Shown piece by piece: positions 53,441 through 62,339 of a DNA stretch of 64,000 nucleotides; position 1 is the first letter of the stretch, and each line of letters begins with the position of its first letter. This stretch comes from Asaia sp037151935 (GTDB lineage: Bacteria > Pseudomonadota > Alphaproteobacteria > Acetobacterales > Acetobacteraceae): contig NZ_CP157575.1 of assembly GCF_051628905.1 (NCBI RefSeq), positions 2,170,001-2,234,000 of the forward strand, read 5' to 3'. The position numbers and the translations under genes are program-made. The notes below the pieces were generated by a model. The model ran no database searches. It worked only from the letters and a program-made list of their open reading frames with translations, and had not been told where the DNA came from.

Positions 53441-54071
53441 ACTTATCGCCGAATCGACGCTTCAAACCGTCGAGATGGTCGTAGCATCCAGCCTCATCGC
53501 CGTGCTCTTCGGCCTGCCTCTGGCCGTGCTCATGATCGCGACCCGCCGCGCCGATCTCTACGATCTGCCTTGGCTCGGGCGCCCGATTGGCTGGACGATC
53601 GACGCTATCCGCGCCATTCCCTTCATCATTCTGCTGGTGCTGCTGATTCCCGTCACGCGCTTCATCGCAGGCACGTCGCTTGGTACCCTTGCCGCCATTG
53701 TGCCGCTATCGATTGCGGCCATTCCCTATTACGCGCGTATCGCCGAAATTTCGTTGCAGGAGATCGAGCCCGGTCTCATCGAGGCCGTGCGCGTCATGGG
53801 TGGCACACGCTGGATGGTCATTCGCTACGTTCTTATTCCCGAAGCGCTGCCCGGCCTTCTTTCCGGCCTGACCGTCACCGCCATCACCCTCGTTGGAGCC
53901 TCTGCCATGGCAGGCGCCATAGGCGCCGGTGGGTTGGGCGACCTCGCCATCCGTTATGGCTATCAGCGCTTCAACACGACCATCATGTTTGCCGTGGTTG
54001 CGGTGCTGATTTTACTCGTGGGCGTCATTCAGGGGGCCGGAACGCTCGCTGTCAGAGCTGTGCGGCGATAG
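53421..54071 (+). CDS. metI: Methionine ABC transporter permease MetI
   Basis: 216 residues, five membrane helices. The EAA loop that docks to MetN is IEPGLIEAVRVMGGTRWMVI (about 114-133). GAGGLGDLAIRYGYQRF (about 170-186) is typical of MetI. It overlaps the end of metN and closes the operon; a GC-rich repeat follows. Confidence 0.96.
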   Translation: MYRLIARLIAESTLQTVEMVVASSLIAVLFGLPLAVLMIATRRADLYDLPWLGRPIGWTIDAIRAIPFIILLVLLIPVTRFIAGTSLGTLAAIVPLSIAAIPYYARIAEISLQEIEPGLIEAVRVMGGTRWMVIRYVLIPEALPGLLSGLTVTAITLVGASAMAGAIGAGGLGDLAIRYGYQRFNTTIMFAVVAVLILLVGVIQGAGTLAVRAVRR

Positions 54072-54076
54072 GTAAA

Positions 54077-54185
54077 TGGGGCTCTGCCCCAAACCCCGCC
54101 AGAGGCTTGCCTCTGGACTTGATTTGTCTGTGTGAAGCGGGGTGCAGGGGCCGAGGTCCCCGCCGGGTTCGGGCGGAGCCCGAGA
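54077..54185. repeat. GC-rich intergenic hairpin repeat between metI and the histidine kinase gene
   Basis: GGGGCTCTGCCCC (54078-54090), then CCAGAGGCTTGCCTCTGG (54099-54116), then a third inverted repeat, GGGTTCGGGCGGAGCCC. The first two units repeat the layout and spacing seen at 13821-13860 near typA. It fills the space between convergent metI and the kinase gene. Confidence 0.65.
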
Positions 54186-54189
54186 CACG

Positions 54190-55755
54190 TCAGATTGGCA
54201 GAATGACGCTTGCCCGCAGGCCGCCTTCAGCGCGGTTGCTCAGCGTGACGTCACCGCCCTGACCGCGCAGGGTGGAGCGGGCAATGGCGAGGCCCAGCCC
54301 GGTGCCGCCGGTTTCGCGGTTGCGGCTGGTTTCGGCGCGGACGAAGGGTTCGAACATGCGTTCCAGATCTTCCGGCGACAGGCCGGGGCCGCTGTCGTCG
54401 ATGCGGATGCAGACGGATTTCTCCTGATCGGGGCCGCGCACGCAGGCGACGCTGATCGAGACTGAACCGCCATATTTCAGAGCGTTCATGACCAGATTGG
54501 TTAGGGCCCGTTTCAGGGCCAGCGAGCGCGCCTTGATACGGATGGGTGCTTGCGGTGGCTCGTAGCTGACGTCTTCGGCAAGATCGGGGCGGGCCTCGGC
54601 AGCCTCGTCGGCGACGGTCTGAAGCAGGGCGCTCAGATCGAGCGCGGTCATAGGTTCGAGAGTCGAGCTGTCGCGGCCGAAGGCGAGAGTCGCGGCGACC
54701 ATGCTCTCCATCTCGTCCAGATCGGCCAGAAACTTGTCGCGCAATTCGTCATCATCGATGAATTCGGCGCGCAGCTTCAGGCGGGTGATCGGTGTACGCA
54801 GATCATGACCGATGGCGGTGAGCATGAGCGTGCGGTCGGTCACGAAGCGCCGGATGCGGGCAGCCATGGTGTTGAAGGCGACGGCTGCCTGACGGATTTC
54901 AGTCGGGCCACCCTCAGGCAAAGGCTGGGCATGCACGTTACGACCAAGCGCGGTGGCCGCATTGGCCAGCGTTGCGACAGGCGCGATGAGGCGATGCGAG
55001 CCCCAGAGAATGAGCCCGCCACCGCATATCGTCATGAGGGCGAAGGAAATCATGAACGTGGGCGAGCCGAACGGGTTGGGGGGGCGTACCGTATAGCTCA
55101 TGACCAGCCAGCGATGATCGTCAGGCATCTGGAAAGAAAGGGCGTAATGCCGTGTGCTGGGCTTGTGGCCGATAATCACGCGTTCCGGGCGCAGCCGCGC
55201 AGGCAGCATACCGATGCCCGCCAGTGGCGGCGGCATGAAAGCCTGGCTGCGCCGCTCTTCGGGAGGGAAATTCTCACCGCCATTCGAAGGGGGCGGACCG
55301 CCCTCCATGGGGAAGGGCGGATGGCCTTCGCCACCCGAAAAATCACCGGGGCCACCACCGGGCGGTGGCCCGCCGAAGCCGGGCTCTTCCTGTCCTCCAG
55401 GCGGTCCGCCGCGCATCATCGGGTTCATGCCGAAGGGAAGCGGAATGAAAGCGCCGGGAAGATGGGTATCGGGCTTGTTATCGAAAATGATCTTGAAATT
55501 CGATGGCACTTCGATCGCAGCCAGACCGGCTTCACGATCGGAAGGGGGAAGCTCGACCAGAGTGTGGTAAATCGAAAAGGCGTGATGCTCGTTTTCATGC
55601 ATCTCGGCCCGGTCGGCGATATTGAGGTGATCGAGGGCGTGAATGGTCAGACCGGCAGCCTGAACCACGCAGAGCCCCGCAATCAGAAGCAGATTGGTGC
55701 GCGCTCTCAGCGAGCGCGGCAGCAGAGGCATCACAGCGTCAGAGGCGTTCGACAT
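54190..55755 (-). CDS. Sensor histidine kinase (EnvZ-like, HAMP)
   Basis: About 521 residues from the Met of MSNASDAVM; starts seven codons up or eight down are also possible. A first membrane helix (NLLLIAGLCVVQAAGLTI) and a second near residue 240 enclose a periplasmic domain with a Gly/Pro-rich stretch of about 55 residues. HAMP follows, then the H-box IGHDLRTPITRLKLRAE, N-box NLVMNALKYG, DDSGPGLSPEDL and GGTGLGLAIA. The start overlaps the end of the response regulator gene, so they form one operon. Signal unknown. Confidence 0.92.
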   Translation of the reverse strand: MSNASDAVMPLLPRSLRARTNLLLIAGLCVVQAAGLTIHALDHLNIADRAEMHENEHHAFSIYHTLVELPPSDREAGLAAIEVPSNFKIIFDNKPDTHLPGAFIPLPFGMNPMMRGGPPGGQEEPGFGGPPPGGGPGDFSGGEGHPPFPMEGGPPPSNGGENFPPEERRSQAFMPPPLAGIGMLPARLRPERVIIGHKPSTRHYALSFQMPDDHRWLVMSYTVRPPNPFGSPTFMISFALMTICGGGLILWGSHRLIAPVATLANAATALGRNVHAQPLPEGGPTEIRQAAVAFNTMAARIRRFVTDRTLMLTAIGHDLRTPITRLKLRAEFIDDDELRDKFLADLDEMESMVAATLAFGRDSSTLEPMTALDLSALLQTVADEAAEARPDLAEDVSYEPPQAPIRIKARSLALKRALTNLVMNALKYGGSVSISVACVRGPDQEKSVCIRIDDSGPGLSPEDLERMFEPFVRAETSRNRETGGTGLGLAIARSTLRGQGGDVTLSNRAEGGLRASVILPI

Positions 55756-56458
55756 CGGCGGCGAGAACATAGCCACCGCCGCGCACAGTCTTGATCATCT
55801 GCGCGTTGCGCCCGTCATCTTCGAGCTTGCGGCGCAGACGGCTGACGGCCACGTCGATGGCGCGATCGAACGGTCCGGCCTGTCGGCCACGTAGCAATTC
55901 GAGCAGCATGTCGCGGGTCAGAACACGGTTGGCGCGCTCCAGAAACGCCAGAAGCATGTCGTACTCGCCACCCGTCAGCGGAATTTCGGCGCCTTCGGGG
56001 TTGAGCAGACGGCGGCGTGCGGGCTCCAGAGTCCAGCCCGAGAAACGGATCGTGCGGGAATCGGCCGAGAGCTTCTTGTCAGAGCTGTCGGCCGTGCGGC
56101 GCAGAACGGCGCGGATACGGGCCAGAAGTTCGCGCGGGTTGAACGGCTTGGCCACATAGTCATCGGCGCCGAATTCGAGGCCGATGATGCGGTCCGTCTC
56201 ATCGCTCATGGCGGTCAGCATGATAATGGGCACATTATCCTGGCTGCGCAGCCAGCGTGCGATGTCGAGTCCGCTTTCGCCCGGCAGCATGAGGTCCAGC
56301 ACTACCAGCTGATAATGGCCGGCAGCCCAGGCGCGTCGGGCTTCGCGCCCGTCGCGCGCGGCTGTCACGCGGAAATGGTTGCGCTCCAGAAAGCGGCACA
56401 GCAGCTCTCGGATCTCGCGGTCATCATCAACGATCAGAAGGTGCGGGTTCGTATCCAT
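55739..56458 (-). CDS. OmpR-family response regulator
   Basis: 239 residues. The receiver domain begins HLLIVDDDREIRELLCRFLE, with the phospho-acceptor Asp in LVVLDLMLPGESGLD and the Lys in DDYVAKPFNPRELLAR. The C-terminal winged helix (about 140-235) has LTGGEYDMLLAFLERANRV and DVAVSRLRRKLEDD. It is the partner of the overlapping downstream kinase. Confidence 0.95.
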   Translation of the reverse strand: MDTNPHLLIVDDDREIRELLCRFLERNHFRVTAARDGREARRAWAAGHYQLVVLDLMLPGESGLDIARWLRSQDNVPIIMLTAMSDETDRIIGLEFGADDYVAKPFNPRELLARIRAVLRRTADSSDKKLSADSRTIRFSGWTLEPARRRLLNPEGAEIPLTGGEYDMLLAFLERANRVLTRDMLLELLRGRQAGPFDRAIDVAVSRLRRKLEDDGRNAQMIKTVRGGGYVLAADVERL

Positions 56459-56534
56459 AAATGTAACATTGGTCCGAATCCCTCTTGCGCCACAAGAGGG
56501 TGTTTCACTCCGTCACAAGTTGCGAAACCCTGTC

Positions 56535-57596
56535 TCAATCGAGCCAGGGAGGGGTCGGGAGGTTTTTTGCCCGCAGAAAGGACGGATTGAAGATCTTGGA
56601 CTGATAGCGCGCGCCGCCATCGCAGAGGATTGTTACAATCCGATGCCCTGGCCCGAGTCGTTTTGCCACCCGAATCGCGGCGGCCACGTTGATTCCGGCC
56701 GACCCTCCGAGCGAAATCCCCTCGCGATCCTGAAGCGCGAAAATCTGTTCCAGCGCTTCGGCATCGGGAATGCGCTCGGCATCATCAATGGTTATGCCTT
56801 CCAGATTGCCCGTCACGCGCGACTGCCCGATGCCCTCGGTGATCGAGCCGCCCGACACGCTGAGATCGTTGGATTTGACCCAGCCATAGAGCCCTGACCC
56901 TTCTGGGTCGGCAAGAACGATTTCGGGGCGCTTGCTGCCTGCTTTCTCCGCCAGTTCGCCAAGGCCGAGGGCAACGCCCGCCAGCGTGCCGCCCGTGCCG
57001 CAGGCGCAGGTGAAAGCATCGACCTTCCCGTCGAGCTGGTCCCAGATTTCGAGCGCCGTGGTGGTGCGATGGCCCTCGCGGTTGGCGGTGTTGTCGAACT
57101 GATTGGCCCAGACGGCATTCTCGGTTTCTTCGGCAATACGGCGTGAGACATGCACGTAATTGCCCGGATCGCGAAACGGCTTGGCAGGCACCAGGCGCAG
57201 ATCGGCGCCGATCATGCGCAGGAAGTCGATTTTCTCCTGACTCTGCGTCTCGGGCATGACGATGATGGTGCGATAACCGCGCGCCTTGGCCACCAAGGTG
57301 AGCCCGATGCCGGTATTGCCTGCGGTACCTTCCACAATCACGCCCCCCGGTTTGAGCGTGCCGCGTGATTCGGCGTCGAGAATGATCGCGAGCGCCGCAC
57401 GGTCTTTGACCGAGCCACCCGGATTCATGAATTCCGCCTTGCCGTAGATGTCGCAGCCTGTCGCTTCGGAGGCGAGTTTCAGACGGATGAGCGGGGTGCC
57501 GCCAATCGCGCCGATCATGCCGTTGGAAGGGCTCTGCCAGCCGGGAGCGGTACCCGAGGCAAGCGAAGAATTCGGGGTCTGCGTGGTCATCTGCAT
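56535..57596 (-). CDS. cysK: Cysteine synthase A (O-acetylserine sulfhydrylase)
   Basis: 353 residues, longer than the usual 310 by N- and C-terminal extensions. The PLP lysine is in FMNPGGSVKDRAALAI, the substrate loop is VEGTAGNTGIGL, and the phosphate-binding loop ACGTGGTLAGV. A cystathionine-synthase-type relative is possible. It is divergent from a rhodanese gene by 66 bp, both sulfur-related. Confidence 0.9.
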   Translation of the reverse strand: MQMTTQTPNSSLASGTAPGWQSPSNGMIGAIGGTPLIRLKLASEATGCDIYGKAEFMNPGGSVKDRAALAIILDAESRGTLKPGGVIVEGTAGNTGIGLTLVAKARGYRTIIVMPETQSQEKIDFLRMIGADLRLVPAKPFRDPGNYVHVSRRIAEETENAVWANQFDNTANREGHRTTTALEIWDQLDGKVDAFTCACGTGGTLAGVALGLGELAEKAGSKRPEIVLADPEGSGLYGWVKSNDLSVSGGSITEGIGQSRVTGNLEGITIDDAERIPDAEALEQIFALQDREGISLGGSAGINVAAAIRVAKRLGPGHRIVTILCDGGARYQSKIFNPSFLRAKNLPTPPWLD

Positions 57597-57662
57597 TCCA
57601 TCCTATACGTCTGCGGTTTGAGAGTTTAACGTCGCGACATGTAAAATAAATGAGGAAAAACG

Positions 57663-58064
57663 ATGGTCGACTGTATTTCAGCCCGAGAGGCATGGGAAGT
57701 TCTGAGCGCCGACAAGGAGTCAGTTCTGGTCGATGTGCGCACACCCGGCGAGTGGCAGAGTGTAGGCCTGCCCAATCTCAGCACGCTCGACAAGGAGACG
57801 ATCGCATTGAGCTGGGACCCTTACGATGCGGCCGGTTTCGCCCAGGCGCTTCGCGACGCGGTGCCCTCCCTGACGACCCCGATCCTGTTTCTCTGCCGCT
57901 CTGGCGTGCGCTCGCAGCAGACGGCGGAGCTCGCTGCCCATCTTGGCTATGAGAGAAGCATCAATATCGTCGAGGGGTACGAAGGTCCGCCTGACGCAAC
58001 GGGACAGCGCGGGCGTGTCTGCGGCTGGCAGTTTCAGGATCTGCCGCTGTTCTTTCCCGGCTGA
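57663..58064 (+). CDS. Rhodanese-like sulfurtransferase
   Basis: 133 residues, one rhodanese domain. The active-site loop is FLCRSGVRSQQTAELA with the catalytic Cys followed by RSGxR, and VLVDVRTPGEWQSVGLP is the conserved N-terminal segment. It is divergent from cysK and convergent with bioCD, just 3 bp from the bioCD stop. Confidence 0.92.
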   Translation: MVDCISAREAWEVLSADKESVLVDVRTPGEWQSVGLPNLSTLDKETIALSWDPYDAAGFAQALRDAVPSLTTPILFLCRSGVRSQQTAELAAHLGYERSINIVEGYEGPPDATGQRGRVCGWQFQDLPLFFPG

Positions 58065-58067
58065 GTT

Positions 58068-59453
58068 TCAATAACCTTGTAGATGCAGCGCTTTGGCGAG
58101 TTTTTCGGCCTCGGTGGCGACACGCTCGCGCGAGACGTCATCGAGAAACGGGATTTCGGCCAGTACGCTAATGCTGCCGAAGCGTTCGATAGCGGCGCGA
58201 TTGCCCGCACTCGGTGTCCCGCTCATCACGATACCTGCCACAACGATGCCGCGCTCGCGCAGCGCGGCGAGGCTGAGCAGCGTGTGATTGATGGTGCCGA
58301 GCCCGCTGCGGCAGACGAGAATGACCGGCAGATCGAGCCCTGCCAGCCAGTCGATCAGCAGCGTGTCGTCATTGAGGGGCACCATCAGCCCACCTGCCCC
58401 TTCGATCACCAGAGGCGTATCGGTGTCGGGCAGGGCGAGGCGGTCGAGTGTGACCGTCACATTTTCGAGCGCAGCCGCGTCCTGAGGTGAAAGCGGTGCC
58501 TGAAACGCGTAGGCTGGAGGGATGACACGCTCCGGCGTCAGCCCGGCGAGCATGGTCACGCTGGCCGTATCGCCGGCCTCTTCGCTCAGCCCGGTCTGGA
58601 AGGGCTTCCAGTAGGTAGCCCCGAGTGCTTTGGTGAGAATGGCGGAGACAAGGGTCTTGCCGATCCCTGTATCGGTGCCGGTAACGAAAAACCGCAGCTG
58701 TTTTTCGGCGGAACCGAAAGCGACCTGATAATCCATGCTGTCCGCGTTCCTGTCGAAATGCGCCATGACCCGACGCAGATCGCGTGCGGGCAGAGGTGTA
58801 TTGCCGGTTCTGGGGGTGGTCGCGCCAATCGCTTTCAGATCGAGCAGAAACTGCCGCGCTGACCCGACCGGGTCGCGCAGCGTCGTGACACGCCATTCGC
58901 CCCGAAGCGTTTCAGGCCATTCGGCCTGCAAGATGTCGCGTGTCGGATAATCGGGAAAGCCGCAGGGAAGACCGAATGCCTCGCAGGAATCGCGCCATTG
59001 GGCAAAGCTGCCCTGTGCGAGCGTGGTGACCTCAATCCGGCCGCCCGGTGCCAGCAACCGGCCCAAACGATGAAACGCGGCCCGCCGATCGGTAAACCAT
59101 TGCAGGCAGAAGCTGGAGCAGATCAGGTCGAACGGGCCATCCAGCGTCGGGGTCTCGGCGTCCATCACGTGCAAGACCGCATCCGGCACGGTCTTACGGG
59201 TACGTTCTACCATCCGGGAAGAAAGATCGATCGCCGTAAGCTGTGCATGCGGGAAGAGCCTGCGCAGGGCACGGGTCAGTATTCCGGTGCCGCAGCCGAG
59301 TTCGAGAATGCGCTTCGGCGCTGGGCGATCCGCATAGAGCGACGTCAGCCTGTCGGCGAGGGTAGAGGCGGCAATGGCCTGCACGCGGGCTGCCCTGTCA
59401 TAGAAGTCGGCGCCGTCGAATCGCGACGCAATCGTGCTGCGTGCGTCGGTCAT
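58068..59453 (-). CDS. bioC-bioD: Fused malonyl-ACP O-methyltransferase BioC and dethiobiotin synthetase BioD
   Basis: 461 residues from the ATG overlapping the bioH-like stop. Residues 1-245 are BioC: ILELGCGTGILTRAL (SAM motif I), FDLICSSFCLQWF and GRIEVTTLAQGSF. Residues about 248-461 are BioD: FFVTGTDTGIGKTLVSAIL (P-loop), YWKPFQTGL, LVIEGAGGLMVPLND. BioC starts pimeloyl synthesis by masking malonyl-ACP; BioD closes the ureido ring. No stop or frameshift separates them. An internal Met just before BioD could also allow separate initiation. Confidence 0.93.
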   Translation of the reverse strand: MTDARSTIASRFDGADFYDRAARVQAIAASTLADRLTSLYADRPAPKRILELGCGTGILTRALRRLFPHAQLTAIDLSSRMVERTRKTVPDAVLHVMDAETPTLDGPFDLICSSFCLQWFTDRRAAFHRLGRLLAPGGRIEVTTLAQGSFAQWRDSCEAFGLPCGFPDYPTRDILQAEWPETLRGEWRVTTLRDPVGSARQFLLDLKAIGATTPRTGNTPLPARDLRRVMAHFDRNADSMDYQVAFGSAEKQLRFFVTGTDTGIGKTLVSAILTKALGATYWKPFQTGLSEEAGDTASVTMLAGLTPERVIPPAYAFQAPLSPQDAAALENVTVTLDRLALPDTDTPLVIEGAGGLMVPLNDDTLLIDWLAGLDLPVILVCRSGLGTINHTLLSLAALRERGIVVAGIVMSGTPSAGNRAAIERFGSISVLAEIPFLDDVSRERVATEAEKLAKALHLQGY

Positions 59454-60082
59454 GAGGCTGCTTTCAGGATATCGGCAATAAGGTCGGCGCAGGCGTTGGG
59501 CGCGGTGACTGGCAGGAGATGCCCGCCTTCCATCACGTGACGCGTCGCTTCGGGGAAGCTGGCTTGATGCATGGCTGTCGACACCAGCTCGTCCTGTGCG
59601 CCATGGATGGCAGTCAGGGCGCGACCCCATCCACGCGCGGCCTCGCGTCCGTCTGCTTCGAGAAGTTCGGTCAACCCCGCCTCAAGTGCCTGTTTGTCGA
59701 GCATGGTATCACAGGGAAGGAAAGGCTCGAATTGCTGCCGAAACTGCGTGACGGTCTCTTGCGTCGCGCAGGCGAGGCGGCTGCGCATGCGTGTCAGCAC
59801 CCTTCTAGGGATGCCGGATGCAAAATCTTCCGACTGGCTGAAGCGTGAGAAGCCGTTGAAGGCGATGACCCCCCGGCAGGAGGGCAGGTCTCGGGTCAGC
59901 GCCCAGAGCACCCCGGCGGAATGGCCGATCATGATAAACGGGTCTTCAGGCAACGCCGTGAAGGCAGGAGCACTGCCATAGCCACGTTCCAGAAACACGG
60001 CGTTGGGCTGGCCCAGAGCTTGGTGAAGGGGGTGCCAGAAAGCGGCGTCGAAGCTCCAGCCATGGGCGAAGACGAGTTTCAT
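59450..60082 (-). CDS. BioH-like pimeloyl-ACP methyl ester esterase
   Basis: 210 residues, shorter than E. coli BioH. The alpha/beta hydrolase fold shows LVFAHGWSFDAAFWHPL (oxyanion region), MIGHSAGVLWAL (nucleophile Ser), AIHGAQDELVS (Asp) and MEGGHLLPV (His). Position between bioF and bioCD, overlapping both by four bases, indicates the demethylation step that ends the BioC-dependent pimeloyl path. Direct homology to BioH, BioG or BioJ cannot be decided here. Confidence 0.85.
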   Translation of the reverse strand: MKLVFAHGWSFDAAFWHPLHQALGQPNAVFLERGYGSAPAFTALPEDPFIMIGHSAGVLWALTRDLPSCRGVIAFNGFSRFSQSEDFASGIPRRVLTRMRSRLACATQETVTQFRQQFEPFLPCDTMLDKQALEAGLTELLEADGREAARGWGRALTAIHGAQDELVSTAMHQASFPEATRHVMEGGHLLPVTAPNACADLIADILKAAS

Positions 60083-61263
60083 GTCGGGACGTGCTGTCTG
60101 GCGGCAATCACAGCCTCGGCGAGATGCTCGATGGCGGCGCCGTCATGAGTGGCGCTGAGGGCCAGGCGCAGCCGCGCCGAGCCGGGGGGCACAGTGGGGG
60201 GTCTGATGGCAATGGTCAGGAGCCCCTGTTGCTCCAGCCTGCTCGCAATAGCGAGCGTCGTTGTTTCATCGCCGAGAATGACGGGCACGATCTGTGTGGT
60301 CGAGATCCCCGTATCGATCCCGGCGCTGTTCAGCTTGTCGCGCAACGACAGGGCGTTCTGTTGGAGCGCCTGCCGTTGCGGGTCGAGACTGGGCACGAGT
60401 TCGAGTGCGGCATCCATTGCACCCAGCATCGGGGGGGAAGGGGCCGTGCTGTAAATGAAGCCCGAACTCGTTGTGACGAGCCAGTCGCAAAGTGCCCGTG
60501 ATCCGGCGATATAGGCCCCCATACCGCCCAGAGCCTTGCTGAATGTGCCCATCACGAGATCGACCTCTTGACCATGGGAGAGACCGCGCCCCTGCGGGCC
60601 GAGTACGCCGGTCGCATGAGCCTCATCGAGATAGAAGAAAGCGTCATATCGCTTTGCGAGCGCCGAAAGCGCCGCGATATCGGCGGTGTCGCCATCCATC
60701 GAGAACACGCTCTCTGTCAGAATGAAGCGCATGCCTGGCAGATCGACATGGCGTTTGAGCAGCGTTTCGAGATGGTCGAGATCGTTATGACGGAAGCGGA
60801 TCTGCTTGATGCCCGAAGCAGCACAGCCCTGGTGCATGCTGGCATGATTGAGCTTGTCGCAGAAAACGAGCGGGGCCTCGCCGGTCTGCTCTCTGGCGAG
60901 GCGGAACAGCGCAGGCAGAACCGCGGCATTGGCCTGCCAGCCGGAAGCGAAGAGCAATGCGGCTTCCGTGCCCTTGAATCGTGCAAGACGGGTTTCGACC
61001 TGCTCATGAAGGTCGAGCGTGCCGGAAACCAGTCGCGAGGCGCGCGACCCCGTTCCGTGGCGCATGGCCCAGTCGGCGGCACGCCCGCGCAGCAACGCGT
61101 GGCCCGAGAGGCCCAGATAATCATTGGACGAGAAATCGAGAATGGCCTGCCCATTGCGCCATACCTGATCGGGTGTGCGTTGCAGGGGGCACAACCGACG
61201 ACGCAGGGCGCGAGCCTCAAGAGAGTCGAGGGCCTGTCTGAGAAGCGGATCGAAACGCGTCAT
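60079..61263 (-). CDS. bioF: 8-amino-7-oxononanoate synthase
   Basis: 394 residues. FSSNDYLGLSGH (about 44-55) and the PLP lysine in MGTFSKALGGMGAYI (about 235-249) are the family markers, with FYLDEAHATGVLGPQG preceding. It condenses pimeloyl-ACP and alanine. It overlaps the downstream bioH-like gene by four bases; an SDR gene lies 62 bp upstream on the same strand. Confidence 0.96.
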   Translation of the reverse strand: MTRFDPLLRQALDSLEARALRRRLCPLQRTPDQVWRNGQAILDFSSNDYLGLSGHALLRGRAADWAMRHGTGSRASRLVSGTLDLHEQVETRLARFKGTEAALLFASGWQANAAVLPALFRLAREQTGEAPLVFCDKLNHASMHQGCAASGIKQIRFRHNDLDHLETLLKRHVDLPGMRFILTESVFSMDGDTADIAALSALAKRYDAFFYLDEAHATGVLGPQGRGLSHGQEVDLVMGTFSKALGGMGAYIAGSRALCDWLVTTSSGFIYSTAPSPPMLGAMDAALELVPSLDPQRQALQQNALSLRDKLNSAGIDTGISTTQIVPVILGDETTTLAIASRLEQQGLLTIAIRPPTVPPGSARLRLALSATHDGAAIEHLAEAVIAARQHVPT

Positions 61264-61325
61264 GCCCTGTCCCTGCCGTCGTGACCTGCCCTTGTCAATT
61301 GCGTGTCATGACGCCTTGTGCTGCC

Positions 61326-62201
61326 TCAACGCCCCATGGCCTTGCGATAGCCGCGTCGCCCGAGAAGGCTGAGCAAGGGAAGGGACAGCCGCAGCACACA
61401 GGGAGCCAGCATGCAGAGCCGCCCGAAAACCCCATCGATAGCGGGTAGAAACCGCTCTTCATGGTGCCGGGTGAGCTGATCCGTTACCGCCTTGGCGACC
61501 AGATCGGGATCGAGCGGTGTGCTGACATAGTTGAGCATCGACCCGCCTTGCTGCATCTCGCGAGTGAGCATATCGGTCTGTACGGCGCCGGGAAAAACGG
61601 AGCTGACCAGAATGCCGCGCGGACGAATTTCCTGAGCGAGCGACAGGGCAAAACTGCGCAGCCCGGCCTTCGCCGCAGCATAAACCGCGCTTCCAGCCAG
61701 CGGCATGACAGCCGCCATCGAGTTGACGAAAACGATGCGGCTCTTTTGCGGACCATCGACCGTCTGCATCAAGGGCAGCATCAGACGTGTCAGCAGAACA
61801 GGGGCGCTCAGGTTAAGCGCGATCTGGTCGGCGATGGCGCGTTCATCGGTCTGGGCAACGGGTGAGGGCGCGATCGTGCCTGCACAATGTATGACGGCGA
61901 AAACGGGCTCGCTGTTCTCACCGATCAGGGCAGAAGCCCTGTCCAGCGCGTCGGGTGAGCCAAGATCGCAAGGGAGGTGGATGAATGCGTCGCTCTCTAT
62001 GGAAGGGGCCGAACGGCAAAGCGCGATAACCTGATAATCGAGTGCAAGCAGGCGCCTTGCGATCAGAATGCCGATTCCGCCCGATGCACCGGTCATAACC
62101 ACGCGCTTGCGATGTCGGGGTGAAACACTCAGGCCATGCCCGGTCTCGCGAGAGAAAGGAGGTGCGAGAGGAGCGCCCTGCAGGGGGGAGGAAACCGTCA
62201 T
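61326..62201 (-). CDS. SDR-family oxidoreductase upstream of the biotin genes
   Basis: 291 residues from the Met of MTVSSPLQG; the frame extends 37 codons further without support. VVMTGASGGIGILIARRLLA binds NAD(P). The catalytic Ser (FVNSMAAVM) and YAAAK motif, 13 residues apart, are intact. A C-terminal hydrophobic stretch (about 260-280) may be membrane-associated. It is the first gene of the presumed bio operon, but its role there is unknown. Confidence 0.85.
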   Translation of the reverse strand: MTVSSPLQGAPLAPPFSRETGHGLSVSPRHRKRVVMTGASGGIGILIARRLLALDYQVIALCRSAPSIESDAFIHLPCDLGSPDALDRASALIGENSEPVFAVIHCAGTIAPSPVAQTDERAIADQIALNLSAPVLLTRLMLPLMQTVDGPQKSRIVFVNSMAAVMPLAGSAVYAAAKAGLRSFALSLAQEIRPRGILVSSVFPGAVQTDMLTREMQQGGSMLNYVSTPLDPDLVAKAVTDQLTRHHEERFLPAIDGVFGRLCMLAPCVLRLSLPLLSLLGRRGYRKAMGR

Positions 62202-62278
62202 ACGTTTCGTCTTACCCTCGAAATTCGGCGTGAGACATGCGAATTCGATAGGGTCCGGTCTTTTTTTAATCTCGAATT

Positions 62279-62308
62279 TTCTGCCCCTCCGCCTGTAGAG
62301 GCAGAGGG
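62279..62308. other. Hairpin between the coiled-coil protein gene and the SDR gene
   Basis: GCCCCTCCGCCT and AGGCAGAGGGGC pair with one mismatch around GTAG. On the minus strand it follows the coiled-coil gene but has no T-run close by, so termination is possible only with help. Confidence 0.35.
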
Positions 62309-62339
62309 GCACCGGTTCCGGGCAAGATGATGGAGCTGA

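Noticed and set aside
62202..62339. BioR or BirA operator upstream of the bio operon
   Set aside because: No TTATAGATA-type BioR palindrome or BirA-type box is visible in the region before the SDR or before bioF.
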